Assembly: GCA_017165825.1 (NCBI GenBank) | Contig: CM029380.1 | Span: 20,687,572-20,751,571 of the forward strand | Reading direction: 5' to 3' | Length of the DNA stretch: 64,000 nucleotides | From: Hepsetus odoe | Lineage: Eukaryota; Chordata; Actinopteri; Characiformes; Hepsetidae | In this document: piece after piece, positions 21,089-33,207 of the stretch | Layout: every line of letters begins with the position of its first letter | Position numbering within the stretch: the first letter of the stretch is position 1 | Program-made: the position numbers and the translations under genes | Notes under the pieces: model-generated | What the model was told of the DNA's origin: nothing | Seen by the model: the letters and a program-made list of their open reading frames with translations, nothing else | The model's database searches: none

Positions 21089-23214
21089 GGCACATTTCCA
21101 TTATAAAATATCCTTTAAACTTCCATTTATAATATGATGGATTATATGTTTTGTGAAACATCTCGGTTACATCTTCCTTCTTTAGAGAACAATTAGGTAT
21201 TTCTGTGTTACACAACAGCTCTATTTGGCATTTTTATTGTGTCTGTCTCCTGGCAAAAGTCAGCTGTTTAATTTTGTCATTAATATAGAAATGACTCTTT
21301 AACTAGCTCGTTATAGTCTGAAGCCAGGAGTGTTCTTTTATCTTCAAATCAAGTTGGGCATCAGTGGACGACTTCTAATTCACTCTGTATGGTCTAATTC
21401 CAAACCTGTGTAGGCCTATGTTTAGTGCTCTGATTGGCTCCTGTTTGTGTGTAGAACAGGCCACCTTTAGCAGGCTGGCCTTCTATCAAAGAAGTCACTC
21501 GTCCATGGCTGTCCTGTGGTATTACACAGCTAAATGTAAAATGCAAATACAACTAATTCACTCAGATTACTAATGAGGCTCGCTGGACCTTTTGGGTTAT
21601 AATAGAATTCATCTGCTCTCGGTATGTAAATACTCTCAGCACGGCGACGGGCATTGCCATTAAGTAGCCTACCTTCCTGCGTCTAGACGAAAGTATGTTC
21701 CCCTCATACCTGAACCGCAGACCTTTATTAGAATTATTCTGAGTGCCGCACAACAGTTTTTGGGAGTTCGAAGCTGGAGCTGAAACTGTAATGTGAATCA
21801 CAGGAGCAGATTTAGAAAGGCTGGAATGGAGTAGCGGTGGGGATAGATTCAGTAAAGCATACTTTATTGTGACCGAGGGGTCGACCATGGAGTGGCTTTG
21901 CAATTGGACTTAGCGATAGAAACAGAGAATATAATGACTGTCATAAAAAGTCGATCAATCACGCTGCAAATTACATGTTTGTTAAGAAGAAAGGGAAGCA
22001 GTTGTGGTGGAGAAGAACCCCAAAATGGATAGGTGGAGCATAATGTGACAGATGTCACCATGAAGATATTGTCCTTTAACTGAAATAATGCTTGACATAA
22101 AGGGGTCAGGGCCCAGCCAGGTTATGTCATTGCTTGTCCACGAGACATGAGGTATTCCTGGCTGCTTTGCCCATGTCGACAGACAATAGCCTCGAACCTC
22201 TGGCCTCGACAGCAACAACCGTGACTGTGAGTGTCACCATCACAGTGCCCCGTTTTCTTTCTTAAAGGCTCACATTTTGAAAAGTATGATGCCTTGACCC
22301 CATTACTAGGTCAGGTGGGGCTACTTGCAATCAGAGGGTCTCTTGTGTCTTATATAATCACATATCCTGTGCAAAGACTCTGAAGATTCATGCAAAAAAA
22401 CTTAGTTTTAAAAAGGCAATTATACTAGAATTTTGGATCATATCTGTTGGTCCTTTTAAAATTAATTTTGTGTACATAACTTGTGCGAAAAGATAATAAT
22501 GGCAGCCACTATTTAATTGTTAATGAAAAAAAAAAGAAAAATACAATTCCAGTAGGTGCTAGCCTCAGAGCCCAAACCTGTATCTTATCCCGAAGACAAG
22601 ACTCACTGGACCAGCAGCCCAAAATAGCCCCAGATAAATAATCAGACTATGATTCAGTTCAACGAGGTTAGCTATCACTGGAAAAATGGGACAATGTTTT
22701 TTTTCAGTGTTTGTTTTGTTTTGCTTTTCTTTTCTTTTTTTTTTTTTTTTTTTTTTGCAAATGAGGTCAAACTCCAGATATGCAGCCAATGTCTTTGGCC
22801 CTTTGGACAGGGCAGTAGCTTTCTGTAGTCTGTAGTCTCCCATGAGTCCTACGAGTTTTCTGTGCCAAACAGAAGCTCTTCTGCCTAGAGAGGGTTCGTA
22901 GAAGAGGAGAAAGAGAGAAAGACAAAGCATAGCTGGGCTGCAGGACGAGAGCAATGCCCGGCTCCCTAATGAATGCAGCACTATGGGCCTGAATTTATTT
23001 TGTGTACAAAAAACAAATTAGGACACTTAAAAGCCCTATTGGAGCTGCATAAGTGTCACCAGAGAGGGTCATTTGCAAGAGATTTGCGCAAGATAAAGTA
23101 TTTGCATAATGTACCCATAGCCCCCTTTTAAAGATCATAGACTAAAGAACAGCATTTCTAGTGCTACACTCTGCGTTCTGCATCCCACCGAAAAACCTTT
23201 CATTCCATTGTTTA
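21089..23214. other. Intergenic, nothing recognised except a T tract
   Basis: Open frames, including 113 codons at 21562-21903 and 138 codons at 22565-22981, lack domains or splice context. A run of about 21 T lies at 22736-22756 on the plus strand. Confidence 0.4.
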
Positions 23215-23810
23215 TTGTAACAACTACAAAAACTGCAGATTCTTATTGCAATAAAGATATTATGCTCAAAAAATTTCAAACTTTAAAAATTACACACATT
23301 ACAGATTCAAATTAGAATAAAACCTCTCTGCAATGTGAAAGTGTTAAAATTACACACACACTACAGATTCAAACCGGACTGAAATCACTCTGCAGCCATT
23401 ACTGTCAAACTGTAAAAACCACACTCACAAATTACAAATTCAAGCCCAAATAAAATAACGTTGTTGTATCTGTCAAAAGGTTCATATTGGAATAAAGTCA
23501 CTCTGCAAATAACGCTTTTAAAACTACACATAATAGAGATTTATATTGCAATTAAATAAATCCACAATTAGCAAATTTTTACATGCACATTGTGCAGATT
23601 CATACAGGAACAAATGCACTTACCAATTAACATGCTGTAAAATCACACTTGCTGCAGAGCATCTCTCCAATTATCAGACAGTGAAAACTACAAACAATAC
23701 AGAATTATACCGCAATAAAATACCTTTGCAGTTATTACTGCTTAAGAGTAAAAACACATACACATGTGCATTAAATAATAAAACATAAATAGAAAAAAAA
23801 CACTATGATT
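23215..23810. repeat. Degenerate tandem array, about 60-70 base units
   Basis: Similar blocks recur about nine times. Each has an ACTACACAC-like start, then CAGATTCA, then an AATAAAAT-like run, then CTCTGCA and a TGTAAAA-like end. Examples start near 23283, 23350, 23418, 23521, 23581 and 23690. Units differ by many substitutions and small gaps, so the array is old. It is not a microsatellite or a family I can name. Confidence 0.6.
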
Positions 23811-25933
23811 TATTACTGTGAGTCTGGTAAAACCATATTTTTCAGACAATTTAAAACCAACTAGTGCTGAAAACACTGTTCTTTCATACTGTTCCTGATA
23901 TGAAGCCCTTTCTAACTACATGGTTGAATATAATAAGATTTAAAATATCCTACATCTCTGCAAGCAGTCCTCCAAGCTCAAGTGCACTTGCATATCCATT
24001 TTACATTCACAAGCATGTATCTTAAGTAACTTTTTTTTTTCTTTAGTGTTTCTTACCCATAATCAATAACACCATTCTCTGTCTATGATCTGATTTGGAG
24101 TTCTTGCACTCTGCTGTAACTGTTCAGAATAATAAACTCATGAAACATCACTGTCTGCAAGCACAGATTTAATAAGCACACTTTGGCTAGGAAGCTATAT
24201 GTAGGCTATACTGATGGTTTTGTCGATACTGAATTCCTGAACATCGTTTTTTAATTTCCATTGCCTTTGTCTGGAGGATGCGGTGTTTCTGCATTTGCTC
24301 TCAGACTGATAAGACATCCATGACAAACAGTAGTTCCAACTCTGATGTTACTAAGCAGACATGAGTCTATGTTTCATTCATGCTGGCAGGCACTGAATGC
24401 GAAGTAGTTCGTGATCTCATGTTTTTTCGCACCAGAGCCAGAAATAGGGAACCTGCTTCAGCTGGTTCTTGGACGTGTGCTGTTCACAATGGAGCTGTGA
24501 GACTGTGGGCAACGGCTGGAGTTTTTCTGCTTAATGCTTTTATATGCTCATACTGAAAGAGTTTGCAACAAATGTAACCACAAGGAAATGTAATCCCTGG
24601 CACGGCACGGTCCTGACTGAACAAACATCCTAAATGGTGAAGATATTGAATTGCTAAGATCTGCTCTGGATGGCTGACAAAGGGGTGCTGTGCAGACATG
24701 GACGGATTGCAATCAATGGAAATAATGACGCTAAACAAGAAAGAGGTCTGCCAAAAAATCACCAAAATGGAGCCATTCTAACAAGCCCTGCTGACAAAGA
24801 CCAGAGACATGTATAAGGCTTCAGAGGCATAAATGAGGTTGTGTCAAGCTCATGGATGTTTTGGCCCTCATTTTTTGATTCACAAAACATATGGTGTCCA
24901 TCCACTTCAAACAAGAGCTCCATATTCAAATGGTATCGAATGATGGCCATAATAACATAGTGGAGGAACATTTGTAATGATCATTTTCTGAAGGGTTAGT
25001 CAGGGCTGAATCAGCAAGATTCAAATCTTTTCATGAGCTGAAAACTTCTAGAAGCTTTTCCCTTTATGTGAAGAAAGGAAGTGGGTTAAGACAAAAAATG
25101 ACACCTTCTCATCCCCCCTGTGCAGATGAAGAATGAAGCAATGAGAAGTGAAATACATAGTGAGAGATCAGATAAGGCTCTGAGCTACTAAACCATATGC
25201 GTAGTGTACTTTGCTTTACTGCATTGTGCTAGAAAATGTCTCATGCACTCTCTCAACAATGTTTTCACATTTTTCAGACCAGTGCTCTTACAAGCCTAAG
25301 TGGCAAAAAAGAGAAAATAAAGGCATTTTCTTGTTTACTCACTAAATAATTTGATACTTTTGAGGCGGGCCAATCCTCCCCTCAGCTAAATGGTTCAATA
25401 AACAATTTAAATTGGCATCAGAGCTGTGTATTTAGTGCTGATGGAAGCTAACATGGGAGCTCGGTTAAGAAACAGGATCTTTTTATTAGTAATGGGTGTA
25501 CAATTGTGTCATTTTTCTAAGTTAAGAATTCAGAGCTCCTCCACTGAATGACTCCCCAGACAGAAAACTCTGATAGGATGTAGAGCTATCCTTAAACTTA
25601 ACAAGAAACACACACTGGGTCCAGGAAAAATGGACCCACAGGAGTACAAGACAAGTTCACAGACAGCAAATCAGAAGCTAGGATCATGCAGGGTGCTTTA
25701 TTGTTCATGCAAAGTACAGACAACCAGAATTATTTCTATGCTTGTTAGTAGAGGCAGGAGAATCAAGTATTGTATTTTTAGCATGTGAGAAAGGTAAAAT
25801 AGTTTATGGCAATGTAAGCTAATACATATTTTTAGTCAAGAAGCAAAAAAACGCTGATTGTATCCCCAGATGTGGTTGACACACATGAAGGAACCACATT
25901 TTGGTCTCCAAGAGAGTATTTCAGTGGATAGCT
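23811..25933. other. Intergenic, nothing recognised
   Basis: I see no coding exon, RNA gene or nameable element here. The open frames are short and featureless. Confidence 0.4.
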
Positions 25934-26620
25934 GAGTACAGAACCATTTTTGTAAGTCAGATGTGTGAGTGTGAAGAAGCTACAAAGACGGAATACATGA
26001 GTGTGAACGAAAGGGAGGGAGTGTTTAGGATGGAGCGAGTAGAGGTGACAAAGGTGGAGGAATTTTAATACGTGGGATCCACAGTTCAGAGTAACGGCGA
26101 GTGTGGAAGAGAGGTGAAGAAGAGAGTGGAGGCTGGTTGGAATGGGTGGAGAAGAGTGGCTGGAGTGATCTGTGACAGACGGGTACCAGCCACAGTAAAA
26201 GGGAAGGTTTACAGGAGAGTAGTGAGACCAGCTATGCTAAACGGGTTGGAGACGGTGGCACTGACTAAAAAACAGGAAGTGTCGGAGTTAAAGATGCTGA
26301 GATTTTCGTTGGGTGTGACGTGGATGGACAGGATTAGAAATGAGTATATTAGAGGGACAGCTCAGGATGCATGAAAAATTTAGAGAAGCAAATTTGCGTT
26401 GGTATGTCCAGAGGAGAGACGAGGATTATATTAGGAGAAGGATGTTGAAGATTGAGCTGCCAGGAAAGAGGAAAATAGGAAGAGCAAAGAGGAGGTTTAT
26501 GGATGTGGTGAGAGAGGACATATAGACATTTGGTTTGAAGGAAGAAGATGCAAAGGACAGGAAGAAATTGAGACGGTGTGGCAACCCCTACAACGAGAGC
26601 AGCCGAAAGCAGAAAAAGAT
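25934..26620 (+). mobile_element. Non-LTR retrotransposon 3' end (reverse-transcriptase C-terminal part)
   Basis: Translation gives LINE-like ORF2 carboxy-end motifs: a GSTVQSNGECGREVKKRV block, a GWNGWRRVAGVICDRRVPA block, then VRPAMLNGLETVA and a MDRIRNEYIRGTAQ stretch. Further on is a WYVQRRDEDYI-like zinc-finger-region equivalent. Frameshifts and stops interrupt it. The 3' end reads GCAACCCCTACAACGAGAGC then AGCCGAAAG. I think it is RTE-like, but the clade is not certain. Confidence 0.7.
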
Positions 26621-26894
26621 GAAGGAAACTTCAAATAATGTAATGGTACATGAAACAACCTAAATTGGTCTTCTTTTTCTTCTTCTTTCAGCTGCACAGA
26701 AGTGTCAGGAGTCACGTCTTTGTCTCCAAATCGCAATAATATTTGGAAGCCATGTCAACATCTTGAATTCTTCGGCATGTATCTCAAACTATTGCTGAAC
26801 AATTTTTGAAACAAGTAACACACACACCTGGCATGATGTACATGATTAATCAAACCAGACCACCTCAATCAATAATTCAGTTCTAATCCTCAAA

Positions 26895-27000
26895 TGAAAA
26901 CGCCCGGGGAGCAGTGACAGGGATGGTACCTTGCTCAACGGTATTGGTAATCTTCCGAGCCTGTGGCCGACTCCCTAACCACTAGGCCACCACTGCCCTA
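26895..27000 (-). mobile_element. tRNA-derived SINE fragment
   Basis: It is the 5' half of the GGTGGCCTAGTGGTTAGGG family in reverse orientation, ending at CGCCCGGGGAGCAGTGACAG. Confidence 0.7.
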
Positions 27001-27024
27001 CTGATAAGCTGTTTTCTAGGCAGA

Positions 27025-27480
27025 TTCTGTGAGCAGATTCATACTAAGAAGCACTGTGTAGACACAGTTGTGCAACAGTAGATCTTCTGTGGGATCAGAC
27101 CAAACTGATTAGCCTTTATTTCCCACAAGTAGATCAGTAAGCTTTTGGTGCCCATGACCCTGTATCGGGTTCATCAGTTGTCCTTCTTTAGACCACATTT
27201 GGTAGGTAGTGACCACTGCATGCTGGGAACAACTGTGAAGTCCTGTCACTTTGGAGATGCTCTTGTCAAATCAACATAATTTGGCATATGTCAGAGATCC
27301 TGTTATTCTTACTCTTGCCCGTCTTTCCTGCCTTCAACACATCAGCTTGAAGAAATGACTTGAGTTCACTTGCTGCCAAAGGTCTCAAACCTTTTGTCTA
27401 GAGAGATTAAATTAAGAAAATCAAAGTTATCAACTTCACTCATCAGTGTTTCTAATGGTTTGGTTAATTGGTGTATGAAC
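27025..27480 (-). mobile_element. Tc1/mariner-like relic (5' part)
   Basis: On the minus strand it runs from an untranslated end through a decayed KDLS/IGKS-type start. It includes CAGGAAAGACGGGCAAGAG and CATCTCCAAAG, and a GTCATGGGCACCAAAAGC part. It is interrupted and incomplete. It matches the front half of the family whose back half is at 40830-41275. Confidence 0.55.
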
Positions 27481-28373
27481 TATTTTTCTTTCTTTCGACA
27501 GCTAACAGTTTGAGAATTTCTGTTTTTATATTTTTGCTTTTTTTTGTTGAAATGTCATCTTCAATAAATACATTTCAGTAATATTAAAACCATGTGCACC
27601 AGAGCTCAGTTCTTGTGTGATGAGGTGTTTTAAGAGAATGACTTCTTCAGAGCAGGTTGAAGTGTTTAAAATGAATTTCAAAAAAGAAAAAAAACAAAAG
27701 TAAGCCATGGCTTTGACTCTTTTTTTCCTGGTGAAACCTGGAATGCCCCTGAAAGCTCACTGAACTGGTATTTTGGGTATTACTGAGAGGAAGGATAGCT
27801 ATTTGGGAGTAGAACTGAATGAGAAGACGTTAAGGAAGAAGGAATGGCTGAAACAAAAGAGATTGGATCCACAGAAGGCAATTGTTAGGGAATGGGGACT
27901 CATGTGAAAATGACCATCTGTGCTGGTCATTAGAGGATCAAGAGGATGGAGTAAACAGGCTATTGATGGAGAGTCATCTAAGAGTATAGTGATGGCAAGA
28001 ATGCTATGTCCTTCTGTTGTCTAGCATTTATTGTTCTCATTTTCTTGTCTTTTTGCTGTTTTCTCAAACAAAAACCACCATAATGAATCTGCCAGACTGC
28101 ATTTTACATTCTTTCAGGAAATACTTTCCACTTTTAGTAATTATTTTATAATTATTATAATAATTATTGGTCAATTTGAAGGGAAATTGTCACAAAAAGG
28201 TCTTTAATGTGGTCATTTAGCCCAATCCTGTGCTGAAAATGATAAAAAAGAAAAAAAAAAAGTAAAAATGGCATCTTTAATAATTATTTGGCACTCCACG
28301 GTTAGTCCTTTGGGCTTCACCTTCTGTAATGGTTAGTGAGATCAGAAAAGACAATGAAAGGAATTCTGTGGTC
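27481..28373. other. Intergenic, nothing recognised
   Basis: It is AT-rich and contains an AT-only inverted segment near 28138-28166. No exon was recognised. Confidence 0.4.
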
Positions 28374-28522
28374 ACTAAACCATTGCGATGGGCTGGCAAC
28401 CTGTCCAGGGTGTGTCCCCTGTCCTTCGCCCTGTGTGAGCTGGGATGGACTCCAGCACTCCCCCGCGACCCCACTTGGGACAAGCGGCAGAAAATGACTG
28501 ACTGACTGACTAAACCATTGCG
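28374..28522 (+). mobile_element. 5'-truncated L2-like tail with 14-base target duplication
   Basis: The tail module from ATGGGCTGGCAACCTGTCC to the GACTGACTG end is bounded by ACTAAACCATTGCG at 28374-28387 and again at 28509-28522. An exact 14-base duplication marks a retroposition event of a tail-only copy. Confidence 0.8.
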
Positions 28523-28619
28523 TGTGGATTTAGACATATGCTTTGAATCATTGTCCTACTAGAAGTCCCAAGCATGAACTAGTTTTAGTTTTTGGGAAAG
28601 GAAACCCAAGTGTAATTTA

Positions 28620-28900
28620 AAGTCTAGGATGCCATTCATTCAACCACTTCTCCTGAGTAGGGTCAGGTGATGCTGGAGTCAATCCCAGCACAGATGTGGT
28701 GAAAGGAGGAACACTCAGACAAAGACACTTAGACACACAATTACAGCAAGGGACAATTGGTCCTATCAAGCTGACATGCATGTCCTCAGATCGAAGGAGA
28801 AGCCAGAGCATATGGTGGGAACCCATATGCTATGGTGGGAATACCTTCTTGCTTGTTAGGCAACAGCGCTAATCACTGCATCACCATGCCACCCTGACAT
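28620..28900 (-). mobile_element. SINE with L2-like tail, diverged
   Basis: On the minus strand there is a GGTGATGCAGTGATTAGCG head, then a GGACATGCATGTCAGCTTGA middle and a CTGGGATTGACTCCAGCA tail. It belongs to the same family as 7588-7915 but is older. Confidence 0.6.
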
Positions 28901-29929
28901 GGAAGAGCTATCTATATTAATGGAGATATCAAGACCTCCAAATGCTTCTATTATCTACTAACCTCCAACTGTGGAACCTGGAGAAATGGTTTTCTCTCTG
29001 ACCATCCTTTTTCCTTTATTATGTTTGACCGTGGCTACACGTCCAGCGGTTGAATTTTTAACTAACAGCTGGTATATTACTGAAACTGGCCTGAACATGC
29101 TTTTAAATATTGCTGAGACTACTATGAAAGAAACCCTGTGACAGAGAACCTATACTTATATGGTGAGATAGTATTTCATTTTGTATGAAGAAGCTGATGG
29201 TAAGGTATTGTTTGTTGAAGGTTCCTCCAATGAGGTAATGTTGTGGCTAGACTTTGGTTCCACAAACCGGCACCAGACATAAGTGTCTCAGTATTCCATT
29301 TCAATAAGATGATTGTCAATCATAGATGGCCTTCCTAAGAATCCCAAGCCAACGATTATAATAACAACTGTTGTCCAAATGTACGGACAGTGGAGAATCC
29401 ATTACTTTTTATTGCTCTTTGGAGATATACTGCCCTACGACTGTAAAAGACTTTATGTAACTGCTGAATGCAAGACTTTCAAAACCTAAGAGTGGATGTG
29501 CTTTATTCTCACTCACTTCACTGGTGTTATTGTTCTATTTGTATGATAGTGTGAAAAGCAATACCCTGTGACTTTCATTTTTCTTTCTGATGATCTATGC
29601 CCCAGATGTTTGGAATTCAGCACAGTTCTTAAATATGATATTCTGATCACAGACAGTGGTATTCAAATCAGACCCTAATGTTGGAACCAGTCATGACCTA
29701 ACAGAGGCTGGGGCCAGCAGAGAGAGACTGGTCAGTAAGAAGGGGTGCACCCTGATGGGAACACTTGTCAGGAATGAGGGATGGGCTTCACTGTTGGAGC
29801 TTGCAAGATGGCAGCAGTACAACATAAAGCTTCTGATTGGTAATTGCACAGCACGCATGGTGTCAGGAGGTTCTTTGTGGAGTTTACATCTTCAAAAAAA
29901 AGGTTGCTATAGAATAACAACACTTTGTG
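28901..29929. other. Intergenic, nothing recognised
   Basis: Open frames lack domains. A 147-codon frame starting at 29656 runs into the adjacent SINE and is not a gene. Confidence 0.4.
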
Positions 29930-30114
29930 GTCTAGTGGTAGGATACCTGCCTATAGACCAAGAGGTCACAGATTCAAATCCCACCTCCAACACTACCACC
30001 ATTGGGTCCCTGAGCAAGACCCTTAACCTGGAGTTGCTCCAGGGGGACTGTCCTTGTGATCAGGAATTGAAAGTAGCTCTGGATAAGAGTGTCTCCTAAT
30101 GCTGTAAATGTAAA
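29930..30114 (+). mobile_element. tRNA-derived SINE (CTCTGGATAAGAG-tail type)
   Basis: The head reads TGGTCTAGTGGTAGGATAC, with a GATTCAAATCCCACCTCC B-box region. The tail reads AGCTCTGGATAAGAGTGTC then TGTAAATGTAA. Confidence 0.75.
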
Positions 30115-30379
30115 CCTTTAACTGGATTGTTCTGATAAAAAGAAATTTGGTGACTGAGATGGCATAAAGAATCTTTCTAAAGTAGGAACAACTTTAAGTG
30201 TAACTTTATAATTTTCTAACCAACAACCATCTAAGAAAGTTTACACATGCACTTTAAATATGGCCAACACCATATATTTAGTTTGTCTCTAAACATGTAC
30301 CTCATCCCAGAAACTACAGAAGTCTACGACCATTTGGTCCTCTAGGTGTTGCCTCTTAAAAAGTGTCAGTGTAAGCATC

Positions 30380-30510
30380 GGGGCAGCAGTGGCCGAGTGG
30401 TTAGGGATCAGCCCAGGATCAGAAGGTCTTGGCTTCAAATCCCAGACCAGGAGGTTGCCCTAAAGAACCCTTGAGCAAGGTACTGTCCCCATCCCTGCTC
30501 CACAGGTACT
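30380..30510 (+). mobile_element. tRNA-derived SINE, 3' truncated
   Basis: The head reads GGCAGCAGTGGCCGAGTGG, with a B box in GGCTTCAAATCCCAG. It stops soon after the CTGCTCCACAGG region. Confidence 0.7.
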
Positions 30511-31408
30511 AGATGCACATGGTCTATGGTTTCACTTTGAAACAACATATAAGAAAATGTTAAACATTTTGTCAAATCATAAATTGTTGAAAGAAAAGCT
30601 GATTTAATGAAGTAAGAATGTAAAGGGCCTCTTATTATAACATGACAGAAAATGGAAGACTTGCATAGCGGTCAATTTCCACTGTCGATTTAGCCACAAG
30701 AGATATTTTTTGTGATTAAAGGATTCTTTTACTTGCTGTAAAAATTTCTCAATGAACCTTTCTCAAAAATGGTTCTATAGAGCACCAAAAAGTGTTTAGG
30801 ACCATTTAATTAGAATGTATTTTGAAAGGAGAGAACATTTGCTAAAAGCATCAAAAATATGAGGAGAGAGTGAATTTTATAGATATTTAAAATGACCTTG
30901 TAGGATGACAGAAAGCGAAGAAGTATGAAGAAGAAATGAAAGTTTTGGATCTGAATCAAATCATCTAATCTTCTGAAATATTATGGTGTGTTTTGCTGAC
31001 TTGGCTGATAATGTGATCTTAAACGGCAGCAGATTAAAAACTGTTTTAACTACTCAGATCCAGCAAAATAAATGAAAAGTCATTGCATAGCAGTTTTACA
31101 CTGCAGGAAGATGAGGACCCCAGTCATAGAAGAACTAAAGTGGATTTCATGGCCAGCTCAATAACCAAACCTGATAAATTCCTCAAAAGAGAAATGAGAG
31201 TAAAGTTCCTGCAGGCAAGCAAGCTCTGTATATGCAATGTCTGTGGATTATAGATTTAATGCATATCATTTCCAAATGACCTACATCCTTGCCAGTTTTA
31301 TTTATTGATTCTTTGTCAAATTAGTTTAGGTCTCCTGTAAAGAAGAGTAAGAGAACTTAGGAGCAACGTGTGCACCCAAGCTGAAGTGTAAACAGCTAGT
31401 TCACTGCT
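30511..31408. other. Intergenic with a short repeat unit
   Basis: The stretch at 30611-30704 aligns without gaps to 32541-32634. A palindrome-like AAAATGGTTCTATAGAGCACC region near 30770 resembles MITE debris. No exon was recognised. Confidence 0.4.
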
Positions 31409-31622
31409 GGGGCAGCGGTGGCCTAGTGTTTAAGGACGAGGCACCAGGATGGGAAGGTTATGGGGTCGAATTCCAGACCAGTAGGTAGCCCTGAGGTGCA
31501 CTTGAGCAAGACACTGTCCCCATCACAGCTCCTCAGGGGCTTTAAATAGCTGCCCCCTGCTGCACAGTGTGTGTGGGTGAAAAGCAGAGGAATCATTCCA
31601 TTTTGTGTTTCACAGCACACAA
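31409..31622 (+). mobile_element. tRNA-derived SINE, near full length
   Basis: It has the GGGGCAGCGGTGGCCTAGTG head, a GGGGTCGAATTCCAGACC B-box region, CTTGAGCAAGACACTGTCCC, and a 3' part with AAGCAGAGGAATCATTCCA. Confidence 0.78.
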
Positions 31623-32117
31623 ACAAACATGTGCTGAACTTTTGTTTGAATTTTTTTGTTTGAAGTGGCTGAATTATGAGTTGAAAAGCTATGAAGCAAT
31701 GTGCAATTATTTGTATGTTAAGTATGATTATATTACTGCTGCAGCCTTAACTATTACTCTCAGAACATCTCATGGCTTGCTTGAAAAGGGAAGTTGGCTT
31801 ACGTAGTATCTGCTTTCCTTTTCCCTCCATCAAAACCACAAAGGCATATCTTGTGAAGATTAGTGAGAGACATGAAGTTGACATCCTGTTGATGGGCAGT
31901 TATTGCACAAGCATCAATAAAAATTGTCGACAAGGAGAATTTCACAATAGAATGTTGTGTAATCATATACTTGTGCAATGATCTTTAAACTTAAGTGAAA
32001 CAGTAGGCCCCCAATGAACTAGGAAAATCCACAAAAAAGGATTAGAAATATGGTCAGGTTTTGTTGATTTTTGAAGGGAAAAGAAGAAAAACTCTCCAGT
32101 AAATTATTTTTAAAATA
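31623..32117. other. Intergenic, nothing recognised
   Basis: Short open frames only; there is no domain or repeat I can name. Confidence 0.35.
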
Positions 32118-32286
32118 ACATTTATCATCACCGGGGGCAGCGGTGGCCTAGTGGTTAGGGCGTTGGCCGCATGATCGGAGGATTGGGGGTTTGAACCCCT
32201 TTCATAATGGTTTCCCTGAGGTACCCTTGAGGAAGGTGCCATCCCCATCATGCTCCTCCCTGCGATGGGCTGACATTTATCATCAC
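32118..32286 (+). mobile_element. SINE flanked by an exact 14-base target duplication
   Basis: ACATTTATCATCAC occurs at 32118-32131 and 32273-32286. Between them lies a SINE with the GGGGCAGCGGTGGCCTAGTG head and a GGGTTTGAACCCCTTTC B box. Its 3' end switches to CCCTGCGATGGGCTG, which belongs to the other (L2-like tail) family. Confidence 0.8.
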
Positions 32287-32520
32287 TTAAACGAGCATTA
32301 CACAAGACACCTACATAAGCCTTTCATGGCAAATGACATAAGTCTACATTAACATTTATAAAGGCTTATCTTAACAAGCATCAATTGTCATGAAAGCTAT
32401 TTTAATTTGATGCCATTTCACCTCAAACAATGCTTGCTGGAATAAGCCTTTATAAGTGTTTGTGTAGGTTTATATCAGTAGTCATGAGAAATCATTAAGA
32501 AATGGCACTTAAGGAATGTG
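32287..32520. mobile_element. MITE-like element hosting the SINE
   Basis: Self-complementary segments recur. ATAAGCCTTTCATGGCAAATG at 32317-32337 is mirrored by CAATTGTCATGAAAGC at 32384-32399. TTTATAAAGGCTTAT at 32356-32370 is mirrored by ATAAGCCTTTATAAG at 32443-32457. The SINE sits at its left edge. Boundaries are uncertain. Confidence 0.45.
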
Positions 32521-32999
32521 ATTATTATTGATTATCTATAAGTGAGAATGCAAAGGAACTCTTATTACAACCTAACAGACCATGGAAGACTTGCAAAGCA
32601 GCCAGGTTCCACTGTCAGATTAGCCTCAAGATCTGGAAGACCAATAAGACTATAACTGCTACATTGATGCAGTCAAAGCAAAACCTTCTATTTCAAATTA
32701 AACAGTAGAAGAAGATTAAACGTAGAAGTGGTGGTGCATTGTTCATTTGGACAGTGTTATTTTCATATGAACTGCATGGATGAGTCATCAATAAGATCTA
32801 GAACATAAACCAAAAGCAAGTGGTGTGGAATGAATACGTCGATATTTTTCTCAGTAAACGTATTTCTACACTGGAATTTACACTGAATGTTGGTAACAAC
32901 CACACAATAATCCACACATAGAAAGAAATCAAAATAAATAAATTGTCTGAAATGTCTGCCCTTATATCAACATTTCCTTATTCATCTTAACATTAATTG
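32521..32999. repeat. Repeat unit shared with 30.6 kb, plus unassigned sequence
   Basis: The part at 32541-32634 aligns to 30611-30704. The rest shows no exon or named element. Confidence 0.45.
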
Positions 33000-33190
33000 T
33001 AAGAAGTCTGCCAGCAGCATACGCTATAAAACAGCCCCACAACATGATGTTTCTACCTCCAAACTTCATTGTCAGTGACAAGCTTTTCTTCAGCAGAGGG
33101 GTCTTGCACTGTGAGCATGCATAGAGGCCATGTCAGTTGAGGGTGTTACTTATTGTTTTTTTTTTTAAACAACTGCATCTGCTAATTCCA
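33000..33190 (-). mobile_element. DNA transposon fragment, Tc1-like
   Basis: The stretch CCCCACAACATGATGTTTCT through GGGTGTTACTTATTGTTTT and AACTGCATCTGCTAATTCC recalls a conserved part of fish Tc1-like elements. It is short, broken, and interrupted on its right by the LINE fragment. Confidence 0.4.
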
Positions 33191-33207
33191 ATCACAATAC
33201 ATGAGTG

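Noticed and set aside
23215..23810. A CRISPR-like array
   Set aside because: Blocks are diverged along their whole length, with no identical repeats separated by unique spacers, and the genome is a vertebrate.
26072..26374. A host gene encoding a 100-residue protein
   Set aside because: It is the frame of a decayed LINE ORF2 fragment, present in a second broken copy at 33.2-33.75 kb.
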